Assembly: GCF_963678635.1 (NCBI RefSeq)
Contig: NC_087070.1
Coordinates: 52,242,750-52,306,749, forward strand
DNA length: 64,000 nt
Direction: 5' to 3'
Source of the DNA: Symsagittifera roscoffensis
Taxonomy: Eukaryota; Xenacoelomorpha; Acoela; Convolutidae
The notes under the pieces are model-generated. The model was not told the origin of the DNA and made no database searches. It saw only the letters and a list, made by a program, of their open reading frames with translations. This document shows, one piece after another, positions 47,101 to 56,300 of this stretch. The position numbers and the translations under genes are program-made. Numbering within the stretch: position 1 is the stretch's first letter; each line of letters begins with the position of its first letter.

Positions 47101-50100
47101 CAATTGAGACTTGGGAGCGAATGGGCTTCAACAAAGATGATTTGATAGACTCGAGAATACGGCTGTCAGCTGCGAACAAAGGGGCCCTTCGGGTGCTAGG
47201 CAGGACGCCGATAATAGCCCTCAATTTGGGAGAACGTAACCTGTGGATGAGCTTCATCGTGGTAGAAAACCTGGATGAATCTGACCAATTCATTTTGGGC
47301 AGAGACTTCATCAGGAATTTCGACGTAACGATTGATCTAAATAATGCAATGTTCAGGATACGGAACCCGGATAGGAGGTACGCAATCAAACCGGTAAATT
47401 TGATAATGGCAAATGAAAACAAAGCACCGGTATTCTTGAGTAGGAGAGTGAGGCTAAAAGCTAATGAAGCAGCAATCGTGAGCTTGAGGATGAAAAACTA
47501 CAATGAACTAAGTGACAATAAGCAAGTATGTATAGTTCCGAACCCTAATAGTCAAAGTGCTGCTGTTTTAGGAAGATCATTTTCGATAACGAAGAGTGGT
47601 CTCTGCGTCAGTGTCTTGTTGAATACCCTTGACATACCGATCACGATACAGAGAGGGAGGAAACTGGGATATGCTTTGCCGGTTAAAACTCGATATGAAA
47701 CGATTGAGAACTTAAAACAAAATGAAGTTGTTGATTGTCCCAATCACAGGGATAAAATTTGTATCTTGAGACGATTGCAAAAAATTAAATATTCTTCAGG
47801 CCTAATTAAATCACTTAAGTCAGAAACGGACGATGGGCTGTCGAGCTGTTCAAACTTTCCAGAGCGACCCACACTAGATGAGATGCAGACAGATAAACCG
47901 GTTCTGCCGGAGATTGAACATTTGAGGGGCAAACTGAAAGATGAACAGCTCGAAGCCATCAAAGACGTACTAGAGCGGAACGAAGAAGTTTTCTCGAGGC
48001 ATAAGGCGGATATCGGGTGTTGTAATTTTGTGGAGCATGAAATAGAACTTGAGGAAAACGCGGTACCGCACAGGGAGGGGGCGAGGCGTATGACCCCACA
48101 CAAATCGGACGCGTGTAGAAAAGAAATCGAGACGTTACTAGAGTATGACATGATAGAACCATCCAAGTCACCGTGGGCGTGTGGAGTAGTGATGGCCAAA
48201 AAGAAAGGCGACCAGTTGAGGTTCTGTTGTGACTTTCGATACCTGAACTCCGTCACGGTGAAGGATGCCTATCCCATACCTAGAATTGATGAAAGCCTCT
48301 CGAAGTTAGGTGATGCAAAATTTTTTACGACTCTTGATTTAGGCTCGGCTTTTTGGCAGGTACCATTAAGGAAACAAGACAGGGACAAGACAGGGTTCGC
48401 CTGCGAGTTAGGTCTGTTTCAATGGAAACGGATGCCGTTTGGACTCTGCAATGCCACAGCCACGTTTCAACGGCTGATGGCACACGCGCTGATAGGCGTG
48501 ACGAAGAAGTACGGCAACCTGGTAATGTGCTACGTGGACGACGTGGTAATAGCAACGCCAACACTAGAAGACCACATTGAGAGACTTGATGAGGTGTTCG
48601 CGTGCATGAAAAGATCGGGGCTGAAGTGCAAACCATCAAAGTGTGAAATACTCAAGGACTCAATAAAATATTTGGGCAGGATGGTAGACAAGCACGGCAT
48701 CAGACCTGACCCAGACGCCGTGGAAGCAGTCCTAACCTGGAAATCACCGAAGACAGAGCACCAGTTGATGAGCTTCCTGGGCTTCGCTAACTATTACAGG
48801 GAGTTCATCAAAGGCTACGCGGACAAGGTATACCCGATGCAACAATTAATGAGACACAAGGGCAAGAAGTTCACGTGGAACAACGCAGCAGAAGAGTCAT
48901 TCCAGAGAATAAAGAAAGAGCTATGTGAGGCACCAGTACTGGGTATGCCGACTGAGAAGGGGATGTACGTGCTGGACACAGATGCGTCGGTAGTCGCGAT
49001 TTCTGGGGTTCTCCATCAAGAACAAGAATGGAATGGGAAGACAGTCTTGAGACCAATAGCATACGGGAGCAAAGTCCTAAGTGACACAGAAATGAAGTAC
49101 GGAGCACCGAAAGCAGAGATGTTCGCAGTGGTCACCTTTGTCGAGAAATACAGAGCGTACCTAGGCAGTGAACCTTTCAAACTGCGAGTAGATAACCGAG
49201 CATTAAGCTGGCTGAAAACGTACTCAATGGACCAGAGCTACATTGGGAGATGGATAGTTCGCTTGGACGGATACAACATGATAATTGAACATAGAACGCG
49301 AGACAAACATCAAAATGCCGACAGCTTGAGCAAGAAGACGGAGTTCTACGAGAGACAAGAACAAAGAGAGGCGGACAGACCTGAGATCAAAGATGGTTTC
49401 TCCTTTATGGACAAAGAAACATACGACAGTCTTCCACTCACGAGATGGCTGGACAAATCAGGTAAACCGATTGAAGATCATCCCGAATTGCCAAAAGAGT
49501 CTCTTGAAAAGACCATCTTGAAGAAAAGCAGAGGGATTCCGGTAGGAATAATGCTCAAGTCCAAAATCGTGAGGGAAACACTCAAGGCAAAAGGTCACGA
49601 TCTCACCCAGGTAGAGGAGGGAACGGTCCAAATAGATGAAGACTTAATGAGGTTGCTTGAGAAACTATCGGATGACAAACCCGTGATCCAAGGGAAAAGT
49701 CAGGAGGCACCGGAACTAACCATACTTCGGAGAGAAAAAACAGTGAACAATACTGACGTCTCAAAAGGAATCACCACTGATAGCAAGGAAGTTGTGCGAT
49801 CACTAGTTGAGAAAATCCCCGAAAAAATTCTGGAGCAAACAAAAGTCAGGGATAAGAAAGTGACATTCAGAGAAGAAATTGAACACCTGGGATTAGATCA
49901 AGAGTCCGGGGAGTGGTCCAGATTCATGAAAGAAGACGAAACCGGAGAAGGAAAATTGTCCGGGGAGCGTAAAGAATGGGATGAAGACTCGGACGAGAGC
50001 AGTGAGGATCAAGACAGTCTATGCATGATACTGGCGGAAGAGAAGATGAGACAGCACGACAGGGAATTACAGACAGATCCATCTTCAGGAACGTACAATC

Positions 50101-52913
50101 TGGAAATGCAAGAGGTACGAGGTGGAACAGAGCTCGAGAAAATAGCAGTTTCAAGAAAGCCTCTTAGGGAACTATCGTGCAACTCAAACGTCAGAACGAA
50201 TCTGGTACCAGAGGACGACATGAAGATCATGAAAAGGATAATATGTGTGAAACTGAGCGATGACATCCACAATCCTGGTGAGATGAATGGACAGATCATG
50301 GCGTTAAAGGAGCACGTTAAGGCGAGATATAGACTGTCTGACCTAATAAGGGCCCAGAAGAATGACAAAATGACAAGTAACCTCTCCAAATGGATCCATT
50401 CTGGAGTCAAGGAGAAGGGGGAACTTGAGGAAGACAGCTACAAGATCTTGAGCCAGTTCTACAAAGAAAAGAGAGACTTACTTTACCACACAGCGGAAGG
50501 GGTGGTAGCGTGCAAGAGAAGAGATGAGGAAAAGATATTACACAAACACAACCTCATCATACTACCACAACTGTACCAAACGGAAGTGCTCTTCAGATCA
50601 CACGACCAAATGGGCCATCAGGGGATAGATAAAGTACAACAAAGGATACTTCACAGGTTTGACTGGCCGGGAATGAGAAAAGCTTGCGAGAGATGGGTGA
50701 ATGCCTACCTAGCATGCCTTCAAGTAAAAGACCCAAGGAAGATGAAGTTTCCCCTCAAGTCTGTCGAGAGTTCGGAATTCAATGAAGTGGTGCAGATAGA
50801 CCATCAGAAAATCTGCATGACGGAATCGGGTTATAACCAAATACTAGTTATAATAGATCACTTCACCAAGTTGGCGGAAGCAGTTCCGTGCCAGACAGCC
50901 TCAGCAGAGGAAACATGTGATCACCTGATAACGCATTGGATATCGCGGTATGGTTGCCCAATGACTTTCCAGTCAGACAACGGCAAGGCTTTTGTGGGGG
51001 ACTTAACAAAAGAATTGATGAAGAGGTCACACATTGCTCAAGCACACTCGACGACCTATCATCCACAGACCAATGGGTTGGTAGAAAGACAGAACAGGAC
51101 ACTAGTCAACATGCTCAGGGTGTACTGCTCAAGGTACATGACGGACTGGGACAAATACCTGCCACAGGTAGTAGGAGCCTACAATAGTACCCAGCACTCT
51201 ACAACGGGTATCAGCCCTTTCATGATGTTGACGGGCAGGGAAAGGGCAATGCCTCTGACATTCTTCTATCCGGAGTACGAGGGGAAGAGGACGTCGCCTC
51301 AAGCATACGTGAAGGAAGCGATCAAAAGACAACAAGAGCTGAACGAGCTATGTCGGAGAAACACGGCACAAGCGCAAACGAGGCAACGCAAGAAATATGA
51401 CGAAAAGATACTGAGAGCAAAGCCATACGAAGTGGGCCAACACGTGTGGGTCTTTCAAAACGTCATACCGCCCAAGGGAACAAAGAAACTACTCAAGAAA
51501 TGGAGAGGACCGTTCATGATTACGGAAGTACATCAACAAGGAAGGTTCTATCGCTTGAGTACAGGGCGAGCAGCACATTACGAAAATCTGAAACCTCACG
51601 TTCCGTCCCCGGAGGATTGGTGCCTGCCGAAAGACATGGAGGGTCTTGACTACCTGGTGGTGGAACCAGCGTGCGAAGTGAATGAGAAAGGCACCAGAGA
51701 GAAAAATGATGGTAATGAGAACTTGAGTTTGGACGACAACGAAAAGATAGAAGTGGAGTCGGATGCAGGTTCATTTGTAGAAGAAGACTGGAACGACGCA
51801 GAGCAAAACGAGGTACCGAAGTGGATGGAACCGGATCGACCAACACCACCGGAAACCAGGACGGGCAATCGTAAACGCACAGGCATGAGGTACAATAGGT
51901 ACGGGGATGACTTCTTGATCGATAAGATACAGCCAGAAAAGTTAAGCGAGGAACTACTAGGCGTAGGCGAACTGGAAGCTGGAGAGGAATGGCAGGTCAT
52001 TGACGATGGAGTACATTATCCGCAGGATGATTACTCGACGCCAGAATTGGAGACGGATCTCGAGCAGGGTGAAATAGAAAGGAGGGAGAATACGAACTTG
52101 AGGATTCTAGAGTGGATGCGTGATGTCAAAGACGAGGGTCACGAAGGACAAAGCATGCAGCAAGTCGATGTATCAGCAGCAAAGTACATGAAGACAGCGG
52201 AGCCTCTTTTCGGATGGACAGCAACAGACAGGCCACTGGACATCCCTAAAGACAATTCAGACCCGACTACATCGACGGGGACGTCGATAAATATTTTTGT
52301 CCGGGGAGTGGGGGTAGGACTTACCCACACCGAAAATTCGATGATAAAGAAGCTCAAGGAAGTGAGGGAAACAAGCGGATTGGAACTGGAGGAAGAAGAA
52401 CCAGAGCCTACCATAGGAAGGAATTTCAAAACGAAATTCGAAATACCCAATGAATACTCAGAGAACATCATGATAACGGATAGCGACTTCATCCTGTCAA
52501 ACAGGACCAGCGCGATCTGCATCACGGCGGACATGAGTTTCAAATCAAGATTGGAGGCTGACTTCAAAAGAGAATACCAGAACGTAGAGTTTCTGTTCAG
52601 ACAGAGGCCAGGATTGGGAGGCATGGCGGCGCTTCCACCGTCAGTGGCACAAGTCCCGGGCAAATACCTCTGCTTCCTAGTAACGAGAGTCAACGACAGG
52701 AACACAATTGATCCCGAACACGTGATATTGGCTCTGACAAGACTACGCGACTTCATGATTGAAAGAGGAATATTGGAGGTCTCGGTGCCGGTGTACGACC
52801 CAAACAGGGGCAAACTGAGCTCGAGGGAATTGTACGCCATTCTTCATGTGGTCTTTGCAGAAACGGAGATAGTGGTGCATCTTCACAAGAAGTACTACTT
52901 GAGCATCGCCTGA
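44112..52913 (+). CDS. gag-pol: Gag-pol polyprotein with C-terminal macro-like domain
   Basis: The single 2933-codon frame encodes structural and replication proteins of the particle. Visible domains are: acidic N-terminus; coiled coil ~198-300; capsid-like region ~420-566; CCHC knuckles 629-642 and 681-694; aspartic protease with D988 in LLDTGA; RT with D1409 and YVDD 1474-1477; RNase H acidic residues D1624, E1669, D1694 and D1737. The H2C2 finger is near 2160-2202, the DD35E integrase uses D2230, D2289 and E2325, and the GPF module is at 2466-2468. An acidic tail and a macro-like domain (~2787-2930) end it. No frameshift separates gag from pol. A conserved MVSTRS at 44232 offers an alternative start. 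One oddity: the integrase finger has YLAC where element A has CLSC, so its first paired Cys (residue 2199) is lost. Confidence 0.95.
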   Translation: MRRSRVPVAEKRSTEAKYNSSLSKATPMGPKITKKNFSVNMVSTRSTAENRAKEGTEGERVEPTIEIDLETPDQSVDETGKMATESTPMPNTEEPNQKPIEFSPIDDAEDAIGNTEETVKEDSQVKRTSFTEKLGIMFGIKTKENVTEEPKAERARTFGTVSTKATETGQNEEQAKAEAMAEEKPTVDHEETTIELGDLLAKLNQIDKRLKNSEEDREVIKKEIRYNKHEYLDSYFNLAKATEERLKEMSDKVEATNEEREKNIKTDMQQLKNRYDDVNSQLGSLERRMDTMSKSQAESSCAIQAKLDAILRGSTPQERPAADRTQGTRVDFVEPQRNKRQSTPLPIPRDAISIAPTAAKTIMKSGTSNTTTGPGDSTANSNSGPDAMTWASTWEMMNRTLEAFATRNTDSSDRREGKSRKTFKKPKEFKDDSDGCIDTWVEVMRLHLEQDNLSDERQACTAILSNLEGTALKCVVAKKEEERDTADKIFEILLNRFGSGMKGHQAMMRFEKRRQRDDESIDRFLDDLESLRRRSDPEESTNRRNFSIASKFIDGVKSDDLRTMLATYYTLSKDSAPTPEEMRQKSREYMLMKPKKYSYSENRNTQGGSQPQRSSWYKPRDDMDKRRSCANCGSADHHVADCTTYKQGMKSLGYAPDEEDMSQMEEHEYYNGLIIKIGARCFFCNQEGHFRMDCPLFWEAVKDQNHPKHKLALAAVQNQRNRQNEFESRNLGAPNTELPTKTVKAVTHVSGALESAAGSSLEINYERAATEAIAKVKQDLAAKEIEQRLKLEIERQNFNEALTGTNVVPEARTGSTKNGNCNTVKMVTGKPFGISKIGARIMSIITVGGHEVTRNLSEPSDQTLMHIDVYADYLSGISPRTTSRALRALLTRGGSKSVRVDNRYTEAYGPHEVMLNIDGINIYTKTMITCDEDLIGQIYVGKEELKVRSIGHCAMLEKDAMHIGTEADVTGHVLDISGKKTQLRGLLDTGAVLSVIPIETWERMGFNKDDLIDSRIRLSAANKGALRVLGRTPIIALNLGERNLWMSFIVVENLDESDQFILGRDFIRNFDVTIDLNNAMFRIRNPDRRYAIKPVNLIMANENKAPVFLSRRVRLKANEAAIVSLRMKNYNELSDNKQVCIVPNPNSQSAAVLGRSFSITKSGLCVSVLLNTLDIPITIQRGRKLGYALPVKTRYETIENLKQNEVVDCPNHRDKICILRRLQKIKYSSGLIKSLKSETDDGLSSCSNFPERPTLDEMQTDKPVLPEIEHLRGKLKDEQLEAIKDVLERNEEVFSRHKADIGCCNFVEHEIELEENAVPHREGARRMTPHKSDACRKEIETLLEYDMIEPSKSPWACGVVMAKKKGDQLRFCCDFRYLNSVTVKDAYPIPRIDESLSKLGDAKFFTTLDLGSAFWQVPLRKQDRDKTGFACELGLFQWKRMPFGLCNATATFQRLMAHALIGVTKKYGNLVMCYVDDVVIATPTLEDHIERLDEVFACMKRSGLKCKPSKCEILKDSIKYLGRMVDKHGIRPDPDAVEAVLTWKSPKTEHQLMSFLGFANYYREFIKGYADKVYPMQQLMRHKGKKFTWNNAAEESFQRIKKELCEAPVLGMPTEKGMYVLDTDASVVAISGVLHQEQEWNGKTVLRPIAYGSKVLSDTEMKYGAPKAEMFAVVTFVEKYRAYLGSEPFKLRVDNRALSWLKTYSMDQSYIGRWIVRLDGYNMIIEHRTRDKHQNADSLSKKTEFYERQEQREADRPEIKDGFSFMDKETYDSLPLTRWLDKSGKPIEDHPELPKESLEKTILKKSRGIPVGIMLKSKIVRETLKAKGHDLTQVEEGTVQIDEDLMRLLEKLSDDKPVIQGKSQEAPELTILRREKTVNNTDVSKGITTDSKEVVRSLVEKIPEKILEQTKVRDKKVTFREEIEHLGLDQESGEWSRFMKEDETGEGKLSGERKEWDEDSDESSEDQDSLCMILAEEKMRQHDRELQTDPSSGTYNLEMQEVRGGTELEKIAVSRKPLRELSCNSNVRTNLVPEDDMKIMKRIICVKLSDDIHNPGEMNGQIMALKEHVKARYRLSDLIRAQKNDKMTSNLSKWIHSGVKEKGELEEDSYKILSQFYKEKRDLLYHTAEGVVACKRRDEEKILHKHNLIILPQLYQTEVLFRSHDQMGHQGIDKVQQRILHRFDWPGMRKACERWVNAYLACLQVKDPRKMKFPLKSVESSEFNEVVQIDHQKICMTESGYNQILVIIDHFTKLAEAVPCQTASAEETCDHLITHWISRYGCPMTFQSDNGKAFVGDLTKELMKRSHIAQAHSTTYHPQTNGLVERQNRTLVNMLRVYCSRYMTDWDKYLPQVVGAYNSTQHSTTGISPFMMLTGRERAMPLTFFYPEYEGKRTSPQAYVKEAIKRQQELNELCRRNTAQAQTRQRKKYDEKILRAKPYEVGQHVWVFQNVIPPKGTKKLLKKWRGPFMITEVHQQGRFYRLSTGRAAHYENLKPHVPSPEDWCLPKDMEGLDYLVVEPACEVNEKGTREKNDGNENLSLDDNEKIEVESDAGSFVEEDWNDAEQNEVPKWMEPDRPTPPETRTGNRKRTGMRYNRYGDDFLIDKIQPEKLSEELLGVGELEAGEEWQVIDDGVHYPQDDYSTPELETDLEQGEIERRENTNLRILEWMRDVKDEGHEGQSMQQVDVSAAKYMKTAEPLFGWTATDRPLDIPKDNSDPTTSTGTSINIFVRGVGVGLTHTENSMIKKLKEVRETSGLELEEEEPEPTIGRNFKTKFEIPNEYSENIMITDSDFILSNRTSAICITADMSFKSRLEADFKREYQNVEFLFRQRPGLGGMAALPPSVAQVPGKYLCFLVTRVNDRNTIDPEHVILALTRLRDFMIERGILEVSVPVYDPNRGKLSSRELYAILHVVFAETEIVVHLHKKYYLSIA
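49903..49913 (+). promoter_or_regulatory. Internal polypurine-tract-like 11-mer 1
   Basis: AGTCCGGGGAG, identical to the tract before the 3' LTR, read here in the frame giving ESGE. It has a counterpart at 31342-31352 in B-minus. Confidence 0.45.
49957..49967 (+). promoter_or_regulatory. Internal polypurine-tract-like 11-mer 2
   Basis: TGTCCGGGGAG, read as LSGE. Counterparts are 31288-31298 in B-minus and 6506-6516 and 6572-6582 in element A, with a one-base variant at 6440-6450. Confidence 0.45.
52298..52308 (+). promoter_or_regulatory. Internal polypurine-tract-like 11-mer 3
   Basis: TGTCCGGGGAG followed by TGGGGGTAGG, read in a different frame (FVRGVG). Counterparts are 3973-3983 in element A and a one-base variant at 30600-30610 in B-minus. 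Confidence 0.45.
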
Positions 52914-53388
52914 GTCAGGTACACGGGAGCGTCGAGTCGGGTGTGAGGGAAGAATCTTGAGCTAGGTATTGGGGTACGAAACAGGTAAGGGATCTCATGG
53001 GTGATTGGCATGACAATTATCATTTTAAATGAATGATGGTGCTAAAACATAAAATGTGTCTGCATGTTTTTTAGAAAATTCAAATTGAATCATTTTAGTA
53101 GGGTGAAAAGGGGAGGGTTTTTAATCATAAAAGTAATGGGGCTTTCTGGTTAGGAACACAGCTCGTCGGTCTAAATATCGGGTGTTATTTTCAGATTGAT
53201 TTGTTGATCTCAAATTGACTACTCATCTGTATTTAATCAAAAGAAGAGAACGACATCTCAGGTAAAACTCAAGTTGCTCAGGTAAAACTCAAGTTGCTCA
53301 GGTAAAACTCAAGTTGCTCAGGTAAAACTCAAGTTGCTCAGGTAAAACTCAAGTACTAATACTCAAAGAGTCAATCGAAGTCACAGAA
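52914..53388 (+). other. Spacer between the two polyprotein frames
   Basis: 475 bases without a gene. They hold A/T-rich sequence, then the 20-bp repeat at 53257-53356, then TACTAAT (53354-53360), which resembles a splice branch point, and several AG dinucleotides before the ATG at 53389. This could be a splice acceptor region for a subgenomic mRNA; that is inference. Confidence 0.6.
53257..53356 (+). repeat. 20-bp repeat, five units, splice-donor-like
   Basis: CTCAGGTAAAACTCAAGTTG starts at 53257, 53277, 53297, 53317 and 53337 and is essentially perfect. Each unit has CAG/GTAAAA, close to the 5' splice-site consensus. B-minus has degenerate AAGGTAATTCTCAAGT-type copies in the matching place (29575-29660). 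Confidence 0.93.
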
Positions 53389-56300
53389 ATGGCCGATCGA
53401 TACTGGAAGTCCATGCCATCGGCTCTGAAAAAGCCCACACTTGACGAACTGTACAGACGGCTGAGAGATCTGGATTACACTCAAGTGAACGAGAGAATGG
53501 CAGTGATGCTGAACGCCATCCTACAATTGGAGGATGAGGGCGAGTGTCGAGAGTCTGCGACGGAGGCGGTCTTGATGGTAGGCTACACCACTGAAGGGGT
53601 GTCCGATCAAGCACAGACCAGATGGCTGTCCTGGAACGTGGATGGAGCGATAAGGGGGTTCGATTTGGCGAGGAACCCTGGTCTAAACAACAACACAGAG
53701 TATGGCGCGGGGGAATTCCCACTGCCGGCCAGACCATCAGTCAGGCCCGCGAGCCAGAGTACGAGTAAAGTACCGTCGATGTCACGGGCACAGCAGACGG
53801 GGGAGGCTTATCCGGACGTCAGTGCCATGAAAAAAGAACTCGAGAGAACCCAGCGGGAGAAGAATAAGGCGAACCTCGACCGGGATCAAGCGGTGCTCGA
53901 GAGGGATCAAGCGCGGAGAGAATTGGACATAATGAAGGCGGAACGGCTGCAGGCAGAAAGGGTGCGGGAGAATGCCGCGAATTGTGAGCAGCTGAAGCAG
54001 GCTCTCGAGAGAGACCAAGCAAAACTTGAGAGGATCCAGCAACAACAGCGCGAGCTCGATATGCAAAACGGGGCTAGGCCCAAAGAGCGGGTAGTGACTG
54101 TCTCAAGGCCAGAGTCACGCATGGAGGTGGACGAAGCTCCTAGGTCAAAGGGACGATTCAACCTCGATCGTGCGGCGCAAGAACATATGAATGAGGGGCT
54201 GGAGGTATGGATACCACCCGAATCAACGTCCTCCCTGCGTGGAATGGAGACTCAAGTAATACGACCATTGATGGACGTCGCGCTGCCTGGATACACACCG
54301 AGTTCGACCCCAGGTAGTAGTGGCGGCTCGTCACGGCTGAAAGAGTTGCAGGAGAGGTTACAGCTGAGGAATCGCGAGAGTCCGGTAAGAGTGGATTTAC
54401 CCTCGACTTGGGGGGAACAGCCTGTCAGGAGTGTGATGATCTCGAGCTACAAGAAGAATACGGATGGGAGATATCGCAAGCACAATCGTATAGACTGGAA
54501 TCCGGCGCAGAGAGAGAGAAGAGATTGCTTCCACGATGCGACTTGGGTGGAGTACTTCACGTATCCTCGAGTGCCTGAAGGCTCGGTTCACTTGATCATT
54601 GGAGACAGCTTGCTGCGGGTGCTGACCCGGATCCAATCCCATTGGCAAACGGGAATCTTGAGCTTCGCCGGAGCCGCAACGCCGCAGATGTTAGCGACTC
54701 TTGAGATGCTAGGGATGGTGAGCGTGTACACAGTCACCCTGATGGTCGGGACGAATGATGTGTCAAGGGGGGAAGCGAGGAAGGTGACAAGGCTGCATGA
54801 AAAGATGAGCTGCATTCTCGAGGAGATACGGATCCAAATGGACCCGTCCATTCTCACGGTGTGTACTGTTCCCTACAACATGGGAGCGGATCAACATGCG
54901 GTAGAGATGAATACGAAAGTGCGCAGCCTGAACGAAACAATCAGGAAGATTCATCAGAGGAGTGTCCTTCCCCTTAGGCTACTGGACGTGGCTGAGCAAA
55001 TGGAATTAACCTCTTTCCCTGACAATGCATCTGCGGATGGCATTCACTTTGACAGGCCCAGAGGGGTGGAATGGTTGAACGACGTCTTTCAAAAGCATAT
55101 ATGCGCGCTAGAGACGGATTTGCTGGAAACAGCACAGGTCACGTTCGGGCCACCCCCAAACCCACCCTTCTTCAACCCGAGATCTTTGTCGAGTCGCTTG
55201 GGCGAGAGGGCCGATTCTAGAGATAGTGAGAGGAATAGCCGGGCCAAGTTGCCGAGCACCACGCCCATGGAAGCTGATGAAGTGACATCAGCAACTCCCC
55301 AGGGGTCGGTAATGTCCTCAGTGGTGGTTGCGGAGAAAAAGAGGTCAGAGAAGCCACTGGAGACCAGCAGACAGAAGTATGAGGAGAAGGTCAAGGAACT
55401 GGATCTGGAAGACCTAGAGTGTAGACAGGAGCTAGCGAGGGCTTTGGGTCTTGAGCAGGTCTCACATGAAGACTTGGGGAGGCACAAGTGTGTGGACTGG
55501 TTGAAGGCTCATGAAACGCGTTTCTCGAGAGCGAAGTTGACAGAGACAGCAGACCTGAGTGGAATTCCCACTAGGTCGATGATGGGACCAATTAATTACA
55601 GACCTCTCAAGTCCTTGGGGAGCCCGGGACTGGTGGTGGAGCCTCCCAAGCACCGGACCAGCATTGCCAGAATTAGAGTGGCCACTCCAGCACAGTTGAG
55701 AGTGGTCGACAAACTGATGAACCCAAGAGAGATGGAGTTACCAGACGCCGAATATGAAGGCGCAAAATTGGCCAATGACCCCCGATATGGGAAACCCTGT
55801 GGGCAGGCGCAACTGGCCAAAACCTTAGCGGTCTACGACAGAGCAGACCCAGCTGCAGCAAGGGTGGTGATCGTGGCAGGATCAGATTTCGAAGGTACGT
55901 CTCCCAAGTTGTTTTGGCCAGAAACCCTGATATACACCTTGCCGGGTGCGGAACTGAACCAGATGTTGACCCTGGTAGTGGCAATAAAGTCAGAAATGCC
56001 CTGCGAACCTGAGTTACTGCTGTTTGCGGGGATGAACGATCATCTGCACGCAACGGGATTTCTTGAGCAGCTCAAGGGTGGTGAACCTACGCCAAAGAGG
56101 ATCTGGGAGGCCATCCAGACCTTATTCGCGGCGATTAATGAAGTACAGGAGAATGTTGCCTCAAGATTCGGCGCCAAGACAAGAGTGGCGTTCACAACAT
56201 CCCCCGGGTACTCGAGCATGCCGCTGGCTCTGCAATTCGTGTACGCGATCTTGATCTTGATCGCAGGGGGGAATGGGTGGCGTGTCCTGATGGCAGCTCC

